A stretch of 64,000 bases of DNA from Candidatus Blautia stercorigallinarum (GTDB lineage Bacteria > Bacillota > Clostridia > Lachnospirales > Lachnospiraceae): positions 20,534-84,533 of the forward strand of contig DXIQ01000092.1 in assembly GCA_019112785.1 (NCBI GenBank), given 5' to 3'. The notes under the pieces are model-generated. The model saw only the letters and a program-made list of their open reading frames with translations, had not been told where the DNA came from and did not search any database. A program made the translations under genes and the position numbers. Each line of letters begins with the position of its first letter. Position 1 is the stretch's first letter. This document shows positions 50,238-59,637 of this stretch, piece after piece.

Positions 50238-51534
50238 CTTCTCTTAAAATATACAGTCCCTGGATAATGGCCAGCATGATAATAGTGGCCAGAACAGAAC
50301 TTCCTCCATAACTTACCAGCGGAAGCGTGATCCCTGTCATTGGTATAAATTTACTCACGCCTCCGATAGTCAGGAATACCTGAAAGGCATATTCTGTTCC
50401 CAGCCCCAGAGCGATCAGTTTATAAAAACGTTTCTTGATCCTCAGAGAAATATTGACAACCAGAAGGAACATGCTCATACACACCAGGATCATACAGATA
50501 GCAAAAAGTCCTCCCAGTTCCTCACAGATCGCCGCGAACATATAATCCTGCTGCACAAAGGGGATCAGTTCCGGGGATCCCTTGCACAGGCCCACGCCGA
50601 ACCAGCCTCCTGCGCCGATAGCAAAAAGTCCCTGGAGGATCTGGTAACCGGAAGTTTCCCATACAGAGAAAGGATCTCTCCAGGCAACAACTCTCTGTCT
50701 TACATGAGAAAACAGGAAATAAGCGATCACCGCCGCCAGGCAGCCGCTTCCCAGACCCGCAAAAAGATACAAAGGCTTCTTGGTGGCCACATAAAGCATG
50801 ACCACATAAGTAATGAAAAATACCACCGCGCTTCCCAGGTCCCTGGAAAGGACCAGCACCAGCACATAAGCCGCCGCCACTGCCGTGGTGATCACATGGT
50901 CCAGGAAGGTTGCGCTTTTCTTATAAAGTCTGCTGGCTACAAAAAATACATAAATGATCTTTACAAATTCCGAGGGCTGGAAAGCAAAAGATCCGATATT
51001 AATATTGATCTTCGCTCCGTTTACATTAGAGCCTGCCACCAGCACCACTGCCAGCATAAGAAATCCTACTACCGCATAAAGCCATGTGAGCTTTTTCAGA
51101 AAGTACATTTTCCGTATCATTACCGGAATGACCATAGCAAGCACAGTAGCCGCCACGGCAATGGCCATCTGCCGAAGTCCTGAATCCGGATCCAGTCTGG
51201 CCAGCATGATAAATCCAATAGACAGGAGCATACACATGTGATTCAGCAGAAGAATGGATGAAGTCTTATACAAAGCCCTGTATAATGCCTGGACAATGAC
51301 CAGATACAGGATCAGGGCTCCGAAGATATACAGTACCTTCAACTCCTCTGTCTGTAGAAAGATCACCAGAAAAGCGGTAAGATCTAAAAATATGATCAGC
51401 AAAAGCTGTTTTCGCAGGATATATCTCTGATCGTAATCCTCCTCATACCGGAAAACCAGGAAGCTTTCCAGGGTATACAAAAGCATGATGATCAGTATCA
51501 GGTATTTTGATAATTCAACAATGATATTCAGCAC
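50197..51534 (-). CDS. FtsW/RodA/SpoVE family glycosyltransferase
   Basis: 445 residues with ~10 transmembrane segments. The conserved LARLDPDSGLRQM and NVNGAKININIGSFAFQPSEF, and GVSKFIPMTGITLPLVSYGGSSV are the family signature. Polymerises lipid II into glycan strands. Overlapping partner of the PBP2 gene, so the pair is one peptidoglycan synthase. Confidence 0.95.
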   Translation of the reverse strand: MLNIIVELSKYLILIIMLLYTLESFLVFRYEEDYDQRYILRKQLLLIIFLDLTAFLVIFLQTEELKVLYIFGALILYLVIVQALYRALYKTSSILLLNHMCMLLSIGFIMLARLDPDSGLRQMAIAVAATVLAMVIPVMIRKMYFLKKLTWLYAVVGFLMLAVVLVAGSNVNGAKININIGSFAFQPSEFVKIIYVFFVASRLYKKSATFLDHVITTAVAAAYVLVLVLSRDLGSAVVFFITYVVMLYVATKKPLYLFAGLGSGCLAAVIAYFLFSHVRQRVVAWRDPFSVWETSGYQILQGLFAIGAGGWFGVGLCKGSPELIPFVQQDYMFAAICEELGGLFAICMILVCMSMFLLVVNISLRIKKRFYKLIALGLGTEYAFQVFLTIGGVSKFIPMTGITLPLVSYGGSSVLATIIMLAIIQGLYILREDEDEEFERQKEKI

Positions 51535-51542
51535 TTTTTCAC

Positions 51543-53777
51543 CTACTCTACTCCCCTTCTGAAATGCCCTTTTGTAAATTCAGGCAGTTTCTCCGGGATT
51601 TTCTTTTTCTCTGTTGGTTTTGTAAATCCATAGGCCAGGGCAAAAAGCTCCAGCATCTCCCTGGTCTCCTCATATCCTTCCTCTGTAAAATTCAGACGGA
51701 AAGCAGGAATCCCCATTTCCAGTATCTCCCCGGCCTCTTTGACAAGTCCGGTGGGAATACTGTTGTAGATCACATTATAGCAGAAATCGCAGGAACATTT
51801 TGTCAGAAACCGCTGTCCGTAACGGTCTTTCAGCCAGACCTTCCCGGATCTGTGATCACAGGACCCGCAGGTTTTCTTCAGGCACTGAGCGGAAACCATC
51901 ATGGGATAATAGCCGTAAAGGATCATTTCACTGTTTCTGTTGTTTTTCTCTCTGATCTCTCTGGCGTTCAGTTCCAAAGGCAGGGTAGTTCTTTTTACTC
52001 CCAGATCCTCCAGAAATTCTTTTGCCAGATCGTTAAAATTGTAGATGGAGTAGTCACACACCAGCTTCTCTCCCAGACCCAGCTCCTTAAAATATCCCAC
52101 TTCTTCCAGGTTCCGCACCAGAAATCCATCTATATCCTCTCCCAGATCCCGGAAAATATCCTCAAAACCGTCCAGGCGTCCCTCCCTCAGCATATAAGGC
52201 ATTGCCAGGTAAAATTTCTTTCCGGCCAGAGCTGCCTCTTTTGCCGCTTTTTTCACATTGACTTTCAGATTTTTTAATCCGATCATAGAAAGGGAAGCAT
52301 AAACTCCCGTAACCGCCTGATTTTCCAGGGCCGCCTTCCACTGATCGCTGGTTTCCACAAGAACATAAAGCCTTCCGGGATCTGTTTCCCGGGCTGCCGG
52401 ATCTTCTGGATCTTTCTTTTCCTCCCTATCTCCATCTTGCTTTAAAGGAAGCTTCCTCCGGAATTTCTTCAGATATGCTTCTTCCAGCTTTTCAAGGCCT
52501 TCCCTTCTCAGCGCATTCAGACTCTGCATTGGCAGGAATCCCTTTTCATCTGTCAGGATTTCCAGATCGTCAAAAATAAAAGGAGTTTCCCCGGTCTTTT
52601 CCATCTGACGTCTTACCCTTTCTGCCGAAAGAGGCTGTTTCAAAGCTTCCTCCACCAGACAGCCCTGGACCTGCACATGAATATCCTGAAAGTCCAAATC
52701 CAGTATAGCAGGACTGTCCGTATAGAGGATTAAATTTCCATAAATTTTTTCTTGTGTTTTTGTATCTAAATATTTCTTTTTTAATTCGGTAAACAATTCT
52801 TCATTACGATTTTCTGAAGTTTTTTTCTTCCGGCCCTGTTCCTTATAATTGACTACGGCCATCATATTTCTTCCATTATAGCTGTGATAATAGCCTTGAT
52901 TAAAACCGTCTCTCTGATAAAGATCCAGAAGGATCTGACGGTCCTCGTCAGACACCTGGTAGTGCTCCGGATCTTTTTCATAAAGATCCAGATATTTCCG
53001 GTATATGGAGGTTACTCCTGCCGCATATTCCGGTCTTTTCATTCTTCCCTCTATTTTCAGGGAATACACACCTGCTTTCAGGATTTCCGGCAGGATCTCA
53101 ACGGTACACATATCCTTTGGGCTCAGCAGATACCGGCTGTTTTCATCATTTAAAGCTTTTCCCCCTTCAAAGGCCTGGTAAGGCAGCCTGCAGGGCTGGG
53201 CACATCTTCCTCTGTTGCCGCTTCTGCCCCCAAGCATACTGCTGAACAGACACATGCCGGAATAGCAATAGCAAAGAGCCCCATGAACAAAACATTCAAT
53301 CTCCATCCCGGTTTCCTCATGAATCCTCCGGATCTCCTCCAGGGAAAGCTCTCTTGCAGGCACGATCCTGGATACTCCTGCTTTTCCAAGAAGGGCAGCT
53401 CCCTTTGGTCCTGTAACCGTCATCTGAGTGCTGGCATGGACCGGCAGTCCCGGAAACTCTTTTTTCAAAAAGGCCAGCACTCCAAGATCCTGGACAATAA
53501 CCCCGTCTGCCCCCTGTTCATAAAAGGGTGCCAGGAAATCATAGAGCTGCCCATAGAGCTCCCGGTTCTTCAGCAGCGTATTCACTGTCAGATAAATCTT
53601 TTTTCCATGGATATGGGTAAAATCAATGGCTTCTTTCATCTCTTCCCTGTCAGGATTATCTGCGTAGGCCCTGGCTCCGAACAGACTGCCTCCGATATAT
53701 ACGGCATCTGCCCCGGCCCTTATCACAGCCTGCAGTCCCTGATAGGAACCTGCAGGAGCCAATAATTCGGATTTCAT
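51543..53777 (-). CDS. Peptidase U32 family protein (collagenase-like), long form
   Basis: 744 residues. MKSELLAPAGSYQGLQAVIRAGADAVYIGG and RARCAQPCRLPYQAF-type segments (GRCAQPCRLPY) identify the U32 family; the C-terminal half adds a DUF3656-type region with KTCGSCDHRSGKVWLKDR and SCDFCYN cysteines that may bind a metal. Related to TrhP/RlhA, which hydroxylate tRNA or rRNA. So a role in RNA modification is possible, rather than proteolysis. Spaced 8 bp from FtsW. Confidence 0.9.
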   Translation of the reverse strand: MKSELLAPAGSYQGLQAVIRAGADAVYIGGSLFGARAYADNPDREEMKEAIDFTHIHGKKIYLTVNTLLKNRELYGQLYDFLAPFYEQGADGVIVQDLGVLAFLKKEFPGLPVHASTQMTVTGPKGAALLGKAGVSRIVPARELSLEEIRRIHEETGMEIECFVHGALCYCYSGMCLFSSMLGGRSGNRGRCAQPCRLPYQAFEGGKALNDENSRYLLSPKDMCTVEILPEILKAGVYSLKIEGRMKRPEYAAGVTSIYRKYLDLYEKDPEHYQVSDEDRQILLDLYQRDGFNQGYYHSYNGRNMMAVVNYKEQGRKKKTSENRNEELFTELKKKYLDTKTQEKIYGNLILYTDSPAILDLDFQDIHVQVQGCLVEEALKQPLSAERVRRQMEKTGETPFIFDDLEILTDEKGFLPMQSLNALRREGLEKLEEAYLKKFRRKLPLKQDGDREEKKDPEDPAARETDPGRLYVLVETSDQWKAALENQAVTGVYASLSMIGLKNLKVNVKKAAKEAALAGKKFYLAMPYMLREGRLDGFEDIFRDLGEDIDGFLVRNLEEVGYFKELGLGEKLVCDYSIYNFNDLAKEFLEDLGVKRTTLPLELNAREIREKNNRNSEMILYGYYPMMVSAQCLKKTCGSCDHRSGKVWLKDRYGQRFLTKCSCDFCYNVIYNSIPTGLVKEAGEILEMGIPAFRLNFTEEGYEETREMLELFALAYGFTKPTEKKKIPEKLPEFTKGHFRRGVE

Positions 53778-53807
53778 CGATTTCTTGTATCCTTTCTAAC
53801 ATTTTCT

Positions 53808-53844
53808 ATAAAAAGAAAAGGGGCGTTACATGATCTGCCGCCCC
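53808..53844 (-). terminator. Terminator after zapA
   Basis: GGGGCG/CGCCCC stem with a 13-nt loop, then TTTTCTTTTT on the minus strand. U32 downstream is therefore read from an unseen promoter or by read-through. Confidence 0.75.
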
Positions 53845-53859
53845 GGTTTTTCTATTCTC

Positions 53860-54267
53860 TTACTTTAACAGTTCTTCCAGCTCCTTCTCCAGCTCGTCTA
53901 CTTTTGCCTGAAGTTCTGCGATCTGACGGTCCTTTTCCTGACCTGATTTCTTTCCCCGGTCCAGCTCTACCTGTCCGTTGATCAGATCATGCTTCAGATC
54001 GTACATTTCCCGATCCTTGGCCTCCAGTTCTTCCTCATACATCTCTGCCTGGCGTTTCGCTTTAAAATAATCATCTGCAATGTTCAGGCTTAATAAAGTA
54101 TGTCTGGTTTCCAGTGCCTGCCGGTTATATCCCGGCAGCTGTCCTAATTCTGTAAGTTTATTATTCATATAATTAGCGACCTTCTGGAGATATTCCTCGC
54201 TTTCATAGCCGCTTAATGTGACAATCTTTCCCCCGATCAGCACCTGGGTAGTATTTTTCACTGCCAT
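53860..54267 (-). CDS. zapA: Cell division protein ZapA
   Basis: 135 residues. KNTTQVLIGGKIVTLSGYESEEYL opens the ZapA fold. A long C-terminal coiled coil (about 75-135) follows. It stabilises FtsZ rings. Own promoter with TTGTTT-16-TATAAT. Confidence 0.9.
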   Translation of the reverse strand: MAVKNTTQVLIGGKIVTLSGYESEEYLQKVANYMNNKLTELGQLPGYNRQALETRHTLLSLNIADDYFKAKRQAEMYEEELEAKDREMYDLKHDLINGQVELDRGKKSGQEKDRQIAELQAKVDELEKELEELLK

Positions 54268-54304
54268 ATGCTTCCTCCCGCCTTTTTCTTAGGTTTCTAT
54301 GTCT

Positions 54305-54332
54305 ATTATAATCGAATTTTAAGGAAAAACAA
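54305..54332 (-). promoter_or_regulatory. zapA promoter
   Basis: TTGTTT and TATAAT with a 16-bp spacer on the minus strand; the -35 box is next to the ruvB stop codon. Confidence 0.65.
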
Positions 54333-54335
54333 CTA

Positions 54336-55325
54336 TTATTTTGTTCCCAGATGATGATAGGTCAGATCTGTAACAGCCCTGCCCCTGGGCGTGCGCAGAA
54401 GGAATCCTTTCTTGATCAGATAAGGTTCATACACATCCTCGATGGTCCCTGCGTCCTCTCCGATAGCTGCCGCCAGAGTATCCAAACCTACAGGACCCCC
54501 TGCGAACTTATCTATAATGGTAGAAAGGAGCAGCCGGTCTGTCTGATCCAGACCATATCGGTCTACTTCCAGAAGATCCATAGCAAAATCCGCTACGTCC
54601 TTGGTGATCCTTCCGTCATACTTTACCTGGGCAAAATCTCTTACCCGTTTTAAAAGCCGGTTGGCAAGACGGGGAGTACCCCTGGAACGTCTGGCCATCT
54701 CCAGAGCCCCGTCCTCGTCAATCTCCACTCCCAGTATTGCCGCAGAATGGATGATGATCTTCTGAAGCTCTTCTTCCGTATAAAATTCCAAATGATGGAC
54801 TACTCCAAAACGGTCTCTTAAAGGAGCCGTCAGAAGCCCGGCCCTGGTAGTGGCTCCCACCAGAGTAAACTTTGGAAGATCCAGCCGGATCGAACGGGCA
54901 GTTGCCCCTTTACCGATCATAATATCAATGGCATAATCTTCCATAGCAGGGTAAAGGACCTCCTCTACCTGCCGGTTCAGCCTGTGGATCTCGTCTACAA
55001 AGAGTACATCATTTTCCTGAAGGCTGTTTAAGATTGCTGCCATTTCCCCCGGCTTTTCTATGGCAGGCCCGCTGGTAACCTTCATATGTACCCCCATCTC
55101 ATTGGCAATGATCCCTGCCAGGGTGGTCTTTCCCAGGCCCGGAGGGCCGTAAAACAGCACATGATCCAGAGCGTCTCCCCTCTGCTTTGCCGCCTCGATA
55201 TAGACTTTCAGATTACTTTTTGCCTTTTCCTGGCCAATATAGTCTTTCAGATATTGAGGACGGAGACTTCCCTCTGTGCGGATGTCTTCTTCCATCACAT
55301 CTGTTGTAATGATTCTTCTTTCCAT
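54336..55325 (-). CDS. ruvB: Holliday junction branch migration ATPase RuvB
   Basis: 329 residues. [14 protein letters not shown] (Walker A), LFVDEIHRL (Walker B), GATTRAGLL sensor and the C-terminal winged-helix with [10 protein letters not shown]. Start set at MERRIITTD behind GGGAG; the longer frame adds 7 residues. Drives branch migration with RuvA, encoded directly upstream. Confidence 0.96.
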   Translation of the reverse strand: MERRIITTDVMEEDIRTEGSLRPQYLKDYIGQEKAKSNLKVYIEAAKQRGDALDHVLFYGPPGLGKTTLAGIIANEMGVHMKVTSGPAIEKPGEMAAILNSLQENDVLFVDEIHRLNRQVEEVLYPAMEDYAIDIMIGKGATARSIRLDLPKFTLVGATTRAGLLTAPLRDRFGVVHHLEFYTEEELQKIIIHSAAILGVEIDEDGALEMARRSRGTPRLANRLLKRVRDFAQVKYDGRITKDVADFAMDLLEVDRYGLDQTDRLLLSTIIDKFAGGPVGLDTLAAAIGEDAGTIEDVYEPYLIKKGFLLRTPRGRAVTDLTYHHLGTK

Positions 55326-55380
55326 GTCATTCTCCCAAACTGCCAAAGACAGTTTTTTCTGTCTTTATCTATCTGATCTT

Positions 55381-55995
55381 TCAGAACATATTTTTCAAAG
55401 CCAGCTTCAGCAGGGTCTCAACGCTCATATCCGGCGTCAATTCTACTTTTTTCACCGCCCGGAGGGCATCCGTCCCTGAATATCCTAAGGCAGTCAGAGC
55501 TTCAACAGCTTCTTTCTTGACGTCGGTCAGGTCCGCCTCTCCTTCTGCTCCCGGCATTTGAATATGCTCTGCCTTCATTTCCAGTGCTTCCTGGATATTA
55601 AATTTATCCTTCAGTTCCAGGATCAGTTTCTGAGCGGTTTTCTTTCCTATTCCCGGCGCTCTGGAAATGGTTTTCACATCATCTGCCAGAACCGCAAAAC
55701 GCAGCTCATCAGCGCTGAGTCCGGACAGAACTCCCAGAGCCGCCTTTGGTCCGATGCCATTCACCCCTAAAAGAAGTTTAAAGGTATTCAAGTCATCTCT
55801 TGACAGAAATCCAAATAGCTGAAGGGCATCTTCCTTCACATTCAGATAGGTATGTATTTTTATCTCCTGCCCTTTGTGGAGGAGGTGTTCCACTGCTCCC
55901 ATAGGCATAAAGATATTATATCCCATATTTCCTGCTTCCAGGATCACCCGGTCTTCCAGGATTTCTTCTACTGTGCCTTTTATATATGCGATCAT
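55381..55995 (-). CDS. ruvA: Holliday junction DNA-binding protein RuvA
   Basis: 204 residues. The N-terminal OB domain (MIAYIKGTVEEI) precedes two HhH motifs (LLGVNGIGPKAALGVLSGL and SRAPGIGKKTAQKLILEL) and a C-terminal UBA-like domain. Partner of RuvB, 55 bp upstream of it. Overlaps the Gx transporter gene by ATGA. Confidence 0.96.
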   Translation of the reverse strand: MIAYIKGTVEEILEDRVILEAGNMGYNIFMPMGAVEHLLHKGQEIKIHTYLNVKEDALQLFGFLSRDDLNTFKLLLGVNGIGPKAALGVLSGLSADELRFAVLADDVKTISRAPGIGKKTAQKLILELKDKFNIQEALEMKAEHIQMPGAEGEADLTDVKKEAVEALTALGYSGTDALRAVKKVELTPDMSVETLLKLALKNMF

Positions 55996-56483
55996 ACGAG
56001 TTTCCTTCCTGATGTTCTCTTTAAGATTTCTCCTGACAGGATCCCGATGAGGAATCCTGTGATCAGCCCGGCAATGAGAAGGGCCGGGAAATAATAGAAC
56101 AGATTTACATTCTCCACTACCAGAGCCGCCACAACGATCTGACCCAGATTATGGGTTACCCCGCCCACAATACTGACCCCGGTAATAGAAAGTCCCAGAT
56201 ATCTTTTCGCCAGTGTCATACAGGCCAGACTAAGTGCCGCTCCCGCCAGACTGAATAAAATAGAGAAAAGATTTCCGAACAAAAATCCGATCACAAGGAT
56301 CCTGATAAAGGATATCATAGCAGCCTCTTTATAACTATAGGTATAAAGTATAAAAACTGTCACAAGATTCGCCAGCCCCAGTTTGATACCGGGAATCCCT
56401 GCAAATACAGGAAAAAGAGATTCTACATATCCGAATATAATGGCAACGGCCGCGAAAAGGCCCATATAAGCTGTTTTTTTCAT
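55992..56483 (-). CDS. Gx transporter family protein
   Basis: 163 residues with ~5 transmembrane helices (AAVAIIFGYVESLFPV, VAALVVENVNLFYYFPALLIAGLITGF). The GIPGIKLGLANLV segment is characteristic of the Gx transporter family (PF07456, sometimes called heptaprenyl diphosphate synthase component I). Co-transcribed with a NusG domain II protein, a frequent pairing thought to be linked with FMN or Rnf-type redox modules. Substrate unknown. Confidence 0.87.
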   Translation of the reverse strand: MKKTAYMGLFAAVAIIFGYVESLFPVFAGIPGIKLGLANLVTVFILYTYSYKEAAMISFIRILVIGFLFGNLFSILFSLAGAALSLACMTLAKRYLGLSITGVSIVGGVTHNLGQIVVAALVVENVNLFYYFPALLIAGLITGFLIGILSGEILKRTSGRKLV

Positions 56484-56495
56484 TCTTTTCTCCTG

Positions 56496-56864
56496 TTACT
56501 GCACGACGCCGTCCAGCTGTTCGTCTTTATCATTTCCGGTAATTTCCACCACCACGCGATTAGGGAGACAGACGATAGTCTCCCCCTGTATATGGATAGG
56601 CCCCTGATGGATACAAAGCTGATCCGGACAGTCCGCCTGGATCATATTTACTTCACCGTCTTTTATCTCGCAGACATTGGTATCATTGATCTCTATGATC
56701 TGATCTTCGGACAGGCTGTAAGTTCCGTATTCTTCTCCGCCCACAGTGATCCGCACCCGTGAGGCATCCTCCCCGGCAAAGATCCCCGCAGCCCTTGGAA
56801 CAACCCAACATAAAAAAGCCAGCACCAGCACAGCCCCGATCAATATAAAGTCTCTTTTCTTCAT
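56496..56864 (-). CDS. NusG domain II-containing protein
   Basis: 122 residues. One N-terminal membrane helix or signal (IGAVLVLAFLCWVVP) precedes a small beta-barrel domain with CEIKDGEVNMIQADCPDQLC and GPIHIQGETIVCLPNRVV. Cysteines in CPDQLC resemble a metal or redox site. Probably extracytoplasmic. Its promoter is TTGCAA-17-TAAGAT. Confidence 0.88.
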   Translation of the reverse strand: MKKRDFILIGAVLVLAFLCWVVPRAAGIFAGEDASRVRITVGGEEYGTYSLSEDQIIEINDTNVCEIKDGEVNMIQADCPDQLCIHQGPIHIQGETIVCLPNRVVVEITGNDKDEQLDGVVQ

Positions 56865-56894
56865 GGATCTCTCCTGTTCAATTCGCTGTGTTTT

Positions 56895-56923
56895 ATCTTA
56901 ACATAGGAGGGGTAAAATTGCAA
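56895..56923 (-). promoter_or_regulatory. Promoter of the NusG-II/Gx/ruvAB operon
   Basis: TTGCAA and TAAGAT with a 17-bp spacer and an extended TG on the minus strand. Confidence 0.65.
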
Positions 56924-56933
56924 ATCTAATAAA

Positions 56934-57009
56934 AAGGGACGCCCCATCCACAGATCCCTCTTCCGGCTCAGACTGGAATTCGCCGGAGAGAGGGATCTGT
57001 GGATGGGGC
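56934..57009 (-). terminator. Long hairpin terminator
   Basis: A perfect 21-bp outer stem (GCCCCATCCACAGATCCCTCT and its complement) encloses a TCCGGC/GCCGGA inner stem. A TTTTTATT tail follows on the minus strand. It terminates transcription from the Rpn remnant/GNAT side. Confidence 0.88.
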
Positions 57010-57077
57010 TGTGCTTTTTAGGTCGGAGGGTGCTGTTGATAGGGCAGTGCTTTTTAAGTCGGAGGATGCTGTTAACG
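57005..57077. repeat. Two ~36-bp tandem repeats
   Basis: The unit GTGCTTTTTAGGTCGGAGG... is repeated directly with a few changes (GTGCTTTTTAAGTCGGAGG), ending 3 bp from the Rpn remnant stop codon. Confidence 0.75.
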
Positions 57078-57080
57078 AGG

Positions 57081-57520
57081 CTATATTCCGAATTCCTGGA
57101 ACAGCTTGTTACGGTATTCTTTGTCTTCGGAGGCTTTTCTCAGGTCTCCGATCCGGTTTCTCTCGGCCAGAAGGAGGGCCAGTCTGGCGCTTCTTTTTTC
57201 TCCTCGTTCTTCGCCACGTTTTTCACCGTTCTTTACCATATCTCTGATTGCTGTGCACATGTTCACTTTCCCCCTTTCATTTCTATATTTCTCGTGATTT
57301 TCTTTTAATACCGGGATGTCTAAAAATTTACCTACCAGCCGACTTGTTTCTTCATCTAAATTCTTATAATGATCTTCTTTTTCTCTCAATAGCTTCTCCA
57401 GTTCATCTCTGTTTGCAAAAACTTCCAGAAGTTCAAATACCTCCCTTAAACCTGTATGAAAATTTTCTTTCTGTACTGCTGTATCAGGACTGACAGCTTT
57501 TATATCGCATAATAGTGCCG
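57081..57520 (-). pseudogene. Rpn family nuclease/putative transposase remnant (C-terminal part)
   Basis: The readable frame spans ~145 codons after a stop codon at the right and has no good start. It contains ETSRLVGKFLDIPVLKENHE and a charged C-terminal (GEKRGEERGEKR), typical of the C-terminal part of Rpn/PD-(D/E)XK family transposase-like proteins (~300 residues). The catalytic N-terminal half is missing. Truncated remnant of a multicopy mobile-type gene. Confidence 0.75.
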
Positions 57521-57529
57521 CCTATCAAT

Positions 57530-58072
57530 TTATAGTTTTTTCATCATCCAGTGTGCAGCTTCATAAGTGCCATCTTTATATTTCATATTGTCTGGAAAGG
57601 TTCCGAAGGTTTCAAATCCTAATTTTTTGTATAGGGCAACTGCTTTCTGATTACTTGCCGCCACTTCCAGTTCTATCTGTTCAATGCCCTGTGCTTTTGC
57701 TATGGAAAATATTTTTTCTATCATGATCCTTCCGATGCCCAGCCCGGTGTATTTCTGATACAAAGCAATGGCCATGACTGCCCTGTGCTGGTATCGTTTT
57801 AAATCCATTCTCATCAGTGAACAGTTTCCTACATGTTTTCCATTCAGCATTCCGATCAGAAGCAGTTTATGTTCGGAGTTGTTCTGCCTTTTGATAAATT
57901 CTTTTTCTTCTTCCAGGGTCAGGGTGATCTCCTCCGGTTCTCTTATTAAATAGGGTGTTTCCCTGCTGGTTGTTTTCAGATAGGATAAAAGTCTTTCTGC
58001 GTCACTTTCTTCCGGATTTCTGAGGATCAGTTCTTTTCCTTTGATTTCATAAATACTGCTTTCTACTCTCAT
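57530..58072 (-). CDS. GNAT family N-acetyltransferase
   Basis: 180 residues. IALYQKYTGLGIGRIMIEKIF carries the acetyl-CoA Q/RxxGxG/A loop, with LEVAASNQKAVALYKKLGFE the C-terminal GNAT pattern. Substrate unknown; RimJ/RimL-like region at the N-terminus. Start placed at the ATG with GGGGGA upstream. Confidence 0.9.
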   Translation of the reverse strand: MRVESSIYEIKGKELILRNPEESDAERLLSYLKTTSRETPYLIREPEEITLTLEEEKEFIKRQNNSEHKLLLIGMLNGKHVGNCSLMRMDLKRYQHRAVMAIALYQKYTGLGIGRIMIEKIFSIAKAQGIEQIELEVAASNQKAVALYKKLGFETFGTFPDNMKYKDGTYEAAHWMMKKL

Positions 58073-58090
58073 AGTCCATCCCCCTATTAA

Positions 58091-58127
58091 AAAGAACAAG
58101 GCCGGAAAATTCCCTGCCTTGTTCTTT
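58091..58127 (-). terminator. Terminator of the rnf operon
   Basis: AAAGAACAAGGC with its complement GCCTTGTTCTTT around a 13-nt loop, then TTTTTAA on the minus strand. Confidence 0.9.
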
Positions 58128-58237
58128 CTCAATCACTTTTATTCCTGCGGGCAACGAGCCAAGCGAACATGCTCGCATGTCCATTTGGCGACTGCCGCAA
58201 GGGGCAAGTTCCCCGATGCTTGCATCAGGGTATTTGA
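58128..58237. repeat. Palindromic repeat cluster after rnfB
   Basis: Includes ACATGC-TC-GCATGT and CCCCGATGCTTGCATCAGGG palindromes, between the rnfB stop and the terminator. The latter is related to the repeat at 18159-18213. Confidence 0.65.
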
Positions 58238-59026
58238 CTATACAATAATCTTCCTTGGACATGTGGCTTTACACTTGCCGCAGTTGATACATTTTTCCGG
58301 ATCAATGTGGGCTACATTGTCCACTACGGTAATGGCTTCTTTCGGACATTCTTTTACACACTTTCTACATCCGATACATCCTACTTCACAGGCGCTCATA
58401 ACTGCTTTTCCTTTGTCTTTGGAACTGCAGGCCACTGCCTGTTTCTGATCGTAAGGGATCAGCTCAATGATCTTCTTAGGACATTCTGCCACACATTTGC
58501 CGCAGGCTTTACATTTTTCTTTGTCTACCTTTGCAATGCCGTTTACAATGTGGATGGCGTCAAAGGGGCAGACTTTTACACAGGATCCATATCCCAGACA
58601 GCCGTAGGTACAGGTCTTGGAACCGCCGTTCTGCATCAGAGCCGCCATTTTACAGTCTTTAACACCTATATATTCATAGCTCTGTCCAGCCTTCTCACAG
58701 TCACCTGCACATTTCACAAAAGCCGTCATACGGACGCTTTCTCCTGCTTCCTGTCCCATGATCTCCCCGATCTTGGCAGCTGCCGCCGCGCCGCCTACGG
58801 GACATGCGTTTACGGGAGCTTCCCCTTTAGCGATAGCTGCCGCCAGACCGTCACAGCCTGGATAGCCGCAGCCGCCGCAGTTATTTCCAGGGAGGGCTTC
58901 CCTTACCAATATTTCTTTTTCATCTACTTCTACTGCAAATTTCTTTCCGGCAATTCCCAGGAAAAGTCCAATAAAGAGACCTACGCCGCCTACCAGGACT
59001 GCCGCAATGATAATACCTGTTACCAT
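58238..59026 (-). CDS. rnfB: Rnf complex subunit RnfB (ferredoxin-type)
   Basis: 262 residues. N-terminal TM segment (about 3-25), then the CGGCGYPGC cluster motif (residues about 50-60) and several 4Fe-4S motifs in the C-terminal part (CTYGCLGYGSC, CKACGKCVAECP, CIGCRKCVKECP, CINCGKCKATCP). Electron entry from reduced ferredoxin. Last gene of the operon. Confidence 0.95.
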   Translation of the reverse strand: MVTGIIIAAVLVGGVGLFIGLFLGIAGKKFAVEVDEKEILVREALPGNNCGGCGYPGCDGLAAAIAKGEAPVNACPVGGAAAAAKIGEIMGQEAGESVRMTAFVKCAGDCEKAGQSYEYIGVKDCKMAALMQNGGSKTCTYGCLGYGSCVKVCPFDAIHIVNGIAKVDKEKCKACGKCVAECPKKIIELIPYDQKQAVACSSKDKGKAVMSACEVGCIGCRKCVKECPKEAITVVDNVAHIDPEKCINCGKCKATCPRKIIV

Positions 59027-59039
59027 ATCTTATGCCTCC

Positions 59040-59624
59040 TTATATGATTCCTGAAAAGCCGAAGAAAGCGATGGCCATCAATCCGGCTGTAAGGAGCACA
59101 TGAGGAAATCCCTGGAAATACTTGGGAATATCATTGTACTCCATTTTTTCTCTTAATCCTGCCATCAGAATAATAGAAATCGTAAAACCTGTTGCTGTGG
59201 CAAATCCGTAAACCACACCTTCCAGCAGGTTGTATCCATACTGCACATTATTCAGGGCAACACCCAGAACTGCACAGTTTGTGGTGATCAGAGGCAGATA
59301 AACACCCAGGCTCTCATACAGAGAAGGCATGGATTTTTTCAAAAACATTTCTACAAACTGTACCAATGCCGCGATTACCAGGATAAATACAATAGTCTGC
59401 ATATAATCCATATCCAGAGGAACCAGAATGAACTTGTACACCAGACCTGTTACAAAGGAAGAAAGGGTAATAACAAAGATTACCGCTCCGCCCATGCCTG
59501 CTGCTGTTTCGATCTTCTTGGAAACTCCGAAGAAAGGACACAGACCTAAGAACTGGCTTAATACTACATTATTTACTACTGCAGCGCTGACTGCTATGAT
59601 CAATAAATTTCCTAAACCTTCCAT
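59040..59624 (-). CDS. rnfA: Rnf complex membrane subunit RnfA
   Basis: 194 residues, six transmembrane helices (LSQFLGLCPFFGVSKKIETA with the conserved cysteine, GVALNNVQYGYNLLEG, TISIILMAGLREKMEYND). Channel-type subunit binding a membrane FeS cluster with RnfE. Confidence 0.95.
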   Translation of the reverse strand: MEGLGNLLIIAVSAAVVNNVVLSQFLGLCPFFGVSKKIETAAGMGGAVIFVITLSSFVTGLVYKFILVPLDMDYMQTIVFILVIAALVQFVEMFLKKSMPSLYESLGVYLPLITTNCAVLGVALNNVQYGYNLLEGVVYGFATATGFTISIILMAGLREKMEYNDIPKYFQGFPHVLLTAGLMAIAFFGFSGII

Positions 59625-59637
59625 CTATCCGTCCCCC

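Noticed and set aside
56934..57077. CRISPR-like repeats
   Set aside because: Only two direct repeats without spacers, next to a terminator; no cas genes anywhere in the window.
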